In this document: in pieces, positions 59,401-64,000 of the stretch
How positions within the stretch are numbered: position 1 is the first letter of the stretch
Layout of the letters: the number at the start of each line of letters is the position of its first letter
Source: Clostridia bacterium
GTDB taxonomy: Bacteria; Bacillota; DSM-521; Neomoorellales; SLTJ01
Assembly (NCBI GenBank): GCA_004347685.1
Contig: SLTJ01000001.1
Coordinates: forward strand, 1-64,000
DNA: 64,000 nucleotides
Reading direction: 5' to 3'
Notes under the pieces: model-generated
The model's database searches: none
What the model saw: the letters and a program-made list of their open reading frames with translations, nothing else
Told to the model about the DNA's origin: nothing
Translations under genes and position numbers: made by a program

Positions 59401-59846
59401 CTCAGTTTGAGATTCTCAAAGCCGCCGAATGTCCGCCCGACACGCCACCTCGTCCAAGACTGGCAAACCATCATGTTTTGGTGAAAAAGGCCGTTGAGTT
59501 GATCGTCGCCGAGGAAAAATCAGTGGGTGGCCAGTTGGGGCGCCCGTCCAGCGCACGCTTCCGCACCTATGAGCGGCTTAAAAATTACGCCGAGCGGGTC
59601 AAAGGCACACTCTTCGATACGCCGGCATTGAGAAAAGCCATCGAGGAGATCTACCGCTATCCTCTGCGTCAATCGGCGATCGACACCTTGAACCGCCAGC
59701 TCCGCGCAGGGATTTCGGATGAAGAACTCGCCAACCTTGTGATTGTGCTGCGACAGGATGACCGCCTGTGCATCGTTTCCGAAGAAGCGCAAACTGGCGA
59801 ACCGCAGATTGTCTGCTCATTGGGGCTTGCTCCAGATGACAAGTAA
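56460..59846 (+). CDS. PLD-like nuclease/SNF2 helicase fusion protein
   Basis: 1128 residues. The N-terminal phospholipase D-like domain (about 1-230) has YPLHAKLYLCF (HxK near 138) and GYLGSSNLTLAGL (about 157). A SNF2-type helicase core follows: Walker A GDVVGLGKTLMA (about 280), DESQNLRNREG (motif II), LLSATPYN (motif III), then the second lobe with IVFTQFADTVRYLEKELK, VLIATDVLSEGQNLQD and QRAGRVDRLGQKSD (motif VI, about 825). The proteins are typical of defence islands, such as DISARM DrmD-like helicases. The next gene is a methylase, 16 bp on, which supports a restriction-like system. It uses less GC-rich sequence than the chromosomal core. Confidence 0.88.
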   Translation: MPRIFDNIEQYLLPALKETLNLANRADFCVGYFNLRGWRAIDDVIDRWSGKDGNQCRLLVGMQRLPQEDLRIAVSFAHKQEDIDNQTAVRLKRKLAEEFRQQLTIGAPTDEDEAGLRRLAKQLRDGKLVAKLFLRYPLHAKLYLCFRSDPVNPIIGYLGSSNLTLAGLSQQGELNVDVLDHDAAQKIARWFEERWNDRWCVDITQDLIEVIEQSWAREDFISPNYIYVKMAYHLSQEARAGLSEFRVPPEFGNRLFPYQVAAVKIAAHHLNKRSGVLIGDVVGLGKTLMATALAKIFQDDQYTETLIICPKNLVEMWEDYVAEYRLLAKVLPITKVISELPNLRRYRVIIIDESQNLRNREGKRYRAIQEYVEKNECKCILLSATPYNKTYLDLSNQLRLFVPEDKDLGIRPERLLREIGETEFIRRHQCPVRSLAAFEKSQYADDWRELMRRYMVRRTRTFIQENYAATDPKTGRKYLIFEDGTPSYFPERIPKTVRFRIDETDPADQYARLYAPDVVDAINALNLPRYGLGNYVAAMPHNPPTPAETKIVQDLSRAGKRLMGFCRTNLFKRLESSGEAFLLSVERHILRNHVFLHALKNGLPIPIGTQDASLLDTGNYDEDVDDERAGTELFEEEHNENTGLQSKTGLRTPEEFASRAAEVYEVYRTQMKKRFRWLRADLFDPALSKDLADDAERLLNILHRCGDWDPARDAKLEALYNLLTEVHPHEKAIVFTQFADTVRYLEKELKARGITQIAGVTGETENPTIYAWRVSPASNGKRDQISPQDELRVLIATDVLSEGQNLQDCAIVMNYDLPWAIIRLVQRAGRVDRLGQKSDRILCYSFLPADGVERLIHLRDRVRQRLKENAEVVGTDEAFFEDERERENLVNLYHEKAGILDGEAETEVDLASYAYQIWKNAIDRNPELEKIISSLPPVVYSTRAHHATKGKPHGVLVYLRTAEGNDALAWLDGDGNPVTESQFEILKAAECPPDTPPRPRLANHHVLVKKAVELIVAEEKSVGGQLGRPSSARFRTYERLKNYAERVKGTLFDTPALRKAIEEIYRYPLRQSAIDTLNRQLRAGISDEELANLVIVLRQDDRLCIVSEEAQTGEPQIVCSLGLAPDDK

Positions 59847-59862
59847 GTGAGGGGGGTTTGGT

Positions 59863-62800
59863 ATGCTGATAAACCGAGAAAACGCGCGACGCCTGCTGAA
59901 AAACGCGGACCTGCGCCGCCTGTTCGTTGAGGAGTTGGGCTGGGATCATCACCACGCAACGTTCGAGGGTCCTCTCGGCAATCGCACCTATACCCTCACG
60001 GCTCTGGCACACAAACGCGGAATGGTCGCTTTCCATTGCCCGAGTCCTGCTGGCGAACGGCTACCCGACCATGCCGAGAGGCGCAAAATCGAGCAATATG
60101 TCGCCAAGACGGTCCACGAGCACCTCATCATCTTCACCGATGCCGAAGGCGCCCATCAGGTCTGGCAATGGGTCCGCCGCGAGCCGGGCAAGCCCACTGC
60201 CTGCCGCGAACACCATTACCACCGCTCGCAGACAGGCGAAGCGCTTTTGCAAAAACTCGAAGCCATCGCCTTCAGTCTGGACGAAGAAGAACGAATCGCA
60301 TTGCCTGACGTGACTGGCCGCGTCCGCGCAGCATTTGATGTCGAGCGGGTGACCAGGCGGTTCTACGAAGAATTCCGTAAACAGCAAGTTGCCTTCTTGA
60401 AGTCCATCGAGGGCATCCCCGCGAAAGAAGACTGCGCCTGGTATGCCTCGGTCATGCTCAACCGGTTGATGTTCCTTTACTTCATCCAGAGGAAGGGGTT
60501 TCTGGACGGCGACCCCGACTACCTGCGTAACCGCCTCCGCTACACGAAGGAGAAGCATGGCAAAGACCGTTTCTACTCCTTTTACCGCTATTTCCTCTTA
60601 CGGCTCTTTCATGAGGGGCTCAGTAAAAAGGATCGCTCCCCCGAACTTGAGGAGCTGGTCGGCGGGGTGCCACATTTGAATGGTGGCATCTTTGATGTGC
60701 ATCCCCTGGAGCAACCCGACCGCTACGGCAACCAAATCCAGATTCCCGACGAAGCATTTGAGCGCATCTTTGACTATTTTGACCGCTACCAGTGGCACCT
60801 GGACGAGCGCCCTCTGCGCGCCGACAACGAGATCAATCCCGATGTGCTGGGCTACATTTTCGAGAAATACGTCAACCAGAAGCAGATGGGCGCCTACTAC
60901 ACCAAGGAGGACATCACCGAATACATCAGCAAGAACACGGTCATCCCATTCCTGTTTGAAGCGGCGTGCCAGAAATGCAAAATCGCTTTCGACAACCCCG
61001 ACCGCTACATCTATCCGGCGGTGAAGCACGGGGTGATCCGCGAGGACGGCTCCATCGCGCCCGAAACCGAGCTGCCCGATTTTGTGCAGGTCGGCATGCA
61101 CGACCCCAAAGCCCGCATGTTTGACAAGCGCTACAACCTTGAGCAGGCCGAAGCGGGCGACCCCATCCGCCTGGTAACCGAGACCTGGCGCGAATATGTT
61201 TATCGCCGCAACCGCTGCCTGGAAATCCGCCAGAAACTGCAGCGCGGCGAAGTGCGCGACATCAATGACCTCATCACCCTGAACCTGGACATCCGCCAGT
61301 TCGCGCAGGATGTCATTGAAACCTGCGAAGGACCAGAACTCCTGCGCGCCTTCTGGCACGCCATCGAGACCGTCACCGTGCTCGACCCTACTTGCGGCTC
61401 CGGCGCCTTTCTCTTTGCCGCGCTGAACATCCTGGAGCCGCTCTACGAAGCCTGCCTGGAGCGCATGGAGGCGTTCGTGGAAGACCTCGAACGCTCGGGC
61501 GTGAAGCACAGACCGGAGAAATTCGCCGACTTTCGCAAGGTGCTAAACCGCATGGCCGCGCACCCCAACCGGCGCTACTTCATCTTCAAGAGCATCATCT
61601 TGAACAACCTCTACGGCGTGGACATCATGGAAGAGGCGGTGGAAATCTGCAAACTGCGCCTCTTTCTGAAACTCGCGGCACAGGTAGAGCCGGACCCGAG
61701 CCACCCTAACCTCGGCATCGAGCCGCTGCCGGACATTGATTTCAACATCCGCGCCGGCAACACGCTGGTGGGATTTGCTACCTACGATGAGGTCGAAAAG
61801 GCGGTGACAGCCAAGTTGGACTTTGACAAAGCTATGGAGCGCATTCAGACCAAAGCCGCCGACCTGCAGCAAGCGTTTGAAGCCTTCCGTGCCCGGCAGA
61901 TGGAAGGGGACGAATCTGTGCCCCTTGAGCACAAACTGGAACTACGCCGGCGCCTCGCCGCATTGAACGAGGAACTCAACCATTACTTGTACTTGGCGAA
62001 AGAGTATGTCGTTAACCCGTCCAACAAAGATGCCTACGACAAGTGGCTGAAATCCCACCAGCCGTTTCACTGGTTCGTGGAGTTCTACGGGATCATAAAG
62101 GATGGCGGATTTGACGTCATAATCGGCAATCCCCCTTACGTCGAATACAAGGAAGTGCGGGACACTTACATCGTCCAAGGATTCCTGACCCAGTCCTGCG
62201 GTAATTTGTACGCATTTACCTTGGAGCGGTCCCTTGGGTTGGCTGGGGCGAGGGGGAGAATAGGTATGATCGTGCCGGTGGCTGCTATTTGCACGGAGGG
62301 TTATGCGCCCCTGCAAGGACTGCTCCGTGAGTACGGCACCCTGGTTGCGAGCAGCTTCAACGACAGGCCAAGTAAACTGTTTGATGGTCTCGAACACTCA
62401 CGACTCTGCATCATACTTGAGGAAAGACGAGATTCGGATAAGCGAACATTCTCGTCCACCTACAACAAGTGGCAGGCCGTTGAGCGGCTGAATCTATTCG
62501 AACGCCTCGCATTCAAGGAATCCACTGGTTTGCAACTGGATGGAGCGGTAGCCAAGATTGGATCTTCTACCGAGGTATCGGTGCTCAACAAGCTCTCTCG
62601 TGAATCGGGACCGTTGGCTGAATACACCGCCTATCACGGCAAGTATGCCATCTACTACACGCGGAAGCTGAGCCATTTCGTTCAAATCCTCAACTTCATC
62701 CCGAGCATCAAGGGCGAAAATGGCCGGAAACGAGAGCCATCGGAACTGAAACAGCTATTGTTTTCAAATGAGGCGGACCGGGATGTGTTCTTGGCCATCT

Positions 62801-63177
62801 TGAATTCATCGCTTTTCTATTGGTTAATAACGGTCTTCTCCGACTGTCGAAACCTGAATAAACGCGAAGTACATGCGGCCCGTTTTGACATGCGAAAAGC
62901 GCGTTCACAGATCGTGGAATCGCTGCGTCAACTCAGTCGTAAGTTGATGGACGACATCCAGAGAAACTCCCATATCTTAACGATGAACTACAAGCGACTC
63001 GGCACCCTGAAGATACAGTGCACATATCCACGGCTCAGCAAGCCGATTATTGACGAGATTGACTACGCCCTGGCGAAGCATTACGGCTTTACGGACGAGG
63101 AGCTGGACTTCATCATCAACTACGACATCAAATACCGCATGGGAAGAGATGCGGGCGAGGAACAGGAAAGTAAGTGA
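59863..63177 (+). CDS. Large N6-adenine DNA methylase (Eco57I/DrmMI-like)
   Basis: 1104 residues. A recognisable N-terminal module (about 1-150, LFVEELGWD...LIIFTDAEGAHQVWQWV) is followed by AFDVERVTRRFYEEFRKQQ and a helical region (DCAWYASVMLNRLMFLYFIQRKGFLDGD), then the methylase core with motif I VLDPTCGSGAFLF (about 505) and motif IV GNPPYVEYKEV (about 756), and a C-terminal target-recognition region. It methylates adenine N6. I see no clear PD-(D/E)xK nuclease, so cutting would depend on partners. It matches the methylases paired with SNF2 helicases in DISARM-like and type IIG-like loci. Confidence 0.87.
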   Translation: MLINRENARRLLKNADLRRLFVEELGWDHHHATFEGPLGNRTYTLTALAHKRGMVAFHCPSPAGERLPDHAERRKIEQYVAKTVHEHLIIFTDAEGAHQVWQWVRREPGKPTACREHHYHRSQTGEALLQKLEAIAFSLDEEERIALPDVTGRVRAAFDVERVTRRFYEEFRKQQVAFLKSIEGIPAKEDCAWYASVMLNRLMFLYFIQRKGFLDGDPDYLRNRLRYTKEKHGKDRFYSFYRYFLLRLFHEGLSKKDRSPELEELVGGVPHLNGGIFDVHPLEQPDRYGNQIQIPDEAFERIFDYFDRYQWHLDERPLRADNEINPDVLGYIFEKYVNQKQMGAYYTKEDITEYISKNTVIPFLFEAACQKCKIAFDNPDRYIYPAVKHGVIREDGSIAPETELPDFVQVGMHDPKARMFDKRYNLEQAEAGDPIRLVTETWREYVYRRNRCLEIRQKLQRGEVRDINDLITLNLDIRQFAQDVIETCEGPELLRAFWHAIETVTVLDPTCGSGAFLFAALNILEPLYEACLERMEAFVEDLERSGVKHRPEKFADFRKVLNRMAAHPNRRYFIFKSIILNNLYGVDIMEEAVEICKLRLFLKLAAQVEPDPSHPNLGIEPLPDIDFNIRAGNTLVGFATYDEVEKAVTAKLDFDKAMERIQTKAADLQQAFEAFRARQMEGDESVPLEHKLELRRRLAALNEELNHYLYLAKEYVVNPSNKDAYDKWLKSHQPFHWFVEFYGIIKDGGFDVIIGNPPYVEYKEVRDTYIVQGFLTQSCGNLYAFTLERSLGLAGARGRIGMIVPVAAICTEGYAPLQGLLREYGTLVASSFNDRPSKLFDGLEHSRLCIILEERRDSDKRTFSSTYNKWQAVERLNLFERLAFKESTGLQLDGAVAKIGSSTEVSVLNKLSRESGPLAEYTAYHGKYAIYYTRKLSHFVQILNFIPSIKGENGRKREPSELKQLLFSNEADRDVFLAILNSSLFYWLITVFSDCRNLNKREVHAARFDMRKARSQIVESLRQLSRKLMDDIQRNSHILTMNYKRLGTLKIQCTYPRLSKPIIDEIDYALAKHYGFTDEELDFIINYDIKYRMGRDAGEEQESK

Positions 63178-63184
63178 GAAAGCT

Positions 63185-64000
63185 ATGAAACTCAAACATG
63201 TCCACATTGAGAACTTCCGCTCGATCAAGTCTTGGTGCTCGTGGGGGCGAACAATGCAGGCAAGTCGAACATCATTCGGGCCATCAACGCTATTTGCGGC
63301 GATGAATGGTTCGGTGCGGAAAAGATGCAGGACCATGACTTTTACCTGCGAGACCGTAATCGCCCGTTCGTGGTAAAGCTCAGTTTTGACAACGACTACA
63401 CAGCCGTACTTTCCTCATCTGCCAAATGGCCCGAGTACAAGGACAATTTTGGGAACCCCATCTACAGCAGCAAGGGCAATATCAAGGAGGATTTCCCCTG
63501 CACCTTCTTGGGAGCAGACCGGTCGTTTGACCGGCATATGTCTTTCTACGACTGGACGTTGTTGGGAAAAATCCGCAAGACCTTCCATCGTCGCTGTGCC
63601 GAAGTCGCCGACAAGCTCGACAAAAAGTTCAATGAGATTGTCGCCCTGTTTGATCTGGTTCCCGGCTTTCCTGAGTTTAAGCAGGACTTCGCGGAGTTCT
63701 TCAACGAGATGCAGGCAGATGCCCCCATCAAGATGTCGGTGAATTTCAAGCCATTCACGCCCAGCAACTACTTCAAGACGATGCATGTGCTTGCGTCCGA
63801 TCCGGCTCAAGGGGGACAGGATCTAGACTTAGACGAACTTGGCGAGGGAACGCGTAATCTTGCGGTTCTCGCGTTGCTCAGGAGCTACGCGCTAAATCTG
63901 CGGCGACACGGTGAAGAGGCGAGCGGCATTCTGGCATTGGAGGAACCGGAAATCTACCTGCATCCCCAAGCACAGCGAAACTTGTTTCGCGTCTTGCGTG
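63185..64000 (+). pseudogene. OLD-like AAA ATPase, frameshifted, runs off the window
   Basis: ATG at 63185 starts MKLKHVHIENFRSIKS, then the frame fails. The next frame from about 63232 reads LVLVGANNAGKSNIIRAINAICGDEWFG (Walker A) and stays open to the window end, with GILALEEPEIYLHPQAQRNLFRVLR as Walker B region. The stretch of about ten residues normally found between FRSIK and VLVGxNNAGKS is missing, so a small deletion with frameshift is the likely cause. The family is OLD-like (overcoming lysogenisation defect). A TOPRIM nuclease domain would follow but is outside the window. A sequencing error cannot be excluded. Confidence 0.78.

Overview
The window is GC-rich DNA from a spore-forming, anaerobic Clostridia-type Firmicute, most likely close to Moorella or Thermanaeromonas. 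The evidence is a single-cluster ferredoxin resembling Moorella thermoacetica ferredoxin I, a complete selenocysteine set (selA, selB, tRNA-Sec), a YyaC-type spore protein, a GerMN lipoprotein, a lar nickel-pincer operon, a PdxST vitamin B6 synthase and a T-box leader. The window spans the chromosomal origin.

Layout. 1-1156: decayed genes. 1157-3211: PhoR/PhoP-like two-component pair. 3335-3793: an unrecognised, highly structured intergenic stretch that looks like a large noncoding RNA. 3796-6999: LysR regulator, ferredoxin, chemoreceptor. 7084-15816: an integrative element of about 8.6 kb inserted in the tRNA-Sec gene. An 86-bp copy of the 3' part of tRNA-Sec marks the left end, and the reconstituted complete tRNA-Sec marks the right end. 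The element carries a tyrosine recombinase, an XRE regulator with two operator-like sites, a PrimPol/SF3-helicase replication protein followed by two large iteron-bearing palindromes, and small cargo genes. 15893-20262: yhaM-like gene, selB and selA, transcribed towards tRNA-Sec. 20512-28210: a mix of envelope, germination and metabolic genes with several gene remnants. 28412-31349: larE-larB-larC.

31465-48859 is the origin region. parB (with an internal parS), soj, rsmG, mnmG, mnmE, jag, yidC, yidD, rnpA and rpmH run leftward. dnaA, dnaN, an S4-domain gene, recF, gyrB and gyrA run rightward, with DnaA boxes on both sides of dnaA. 48919-55315: pdxST, then a T-box-controlled aminotransferase-serA-serS operon and tRNA-Ser. 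55430-64000: an accessory stretch ending in a probable defence cluster made of a PLD-SNF2 helicase, an N6-adenine methylase and an OLD-like ATPase that appears broken near its start and runs off the window.

Three intergenic copies of an undescribed repeat of about 120-133 bp occur at rnpA/rpmH, at dnaA/dnaN and inside the T-box leader. Together with the tRNA-Sec element and the structured RNA candidate, these are the most unusual content.
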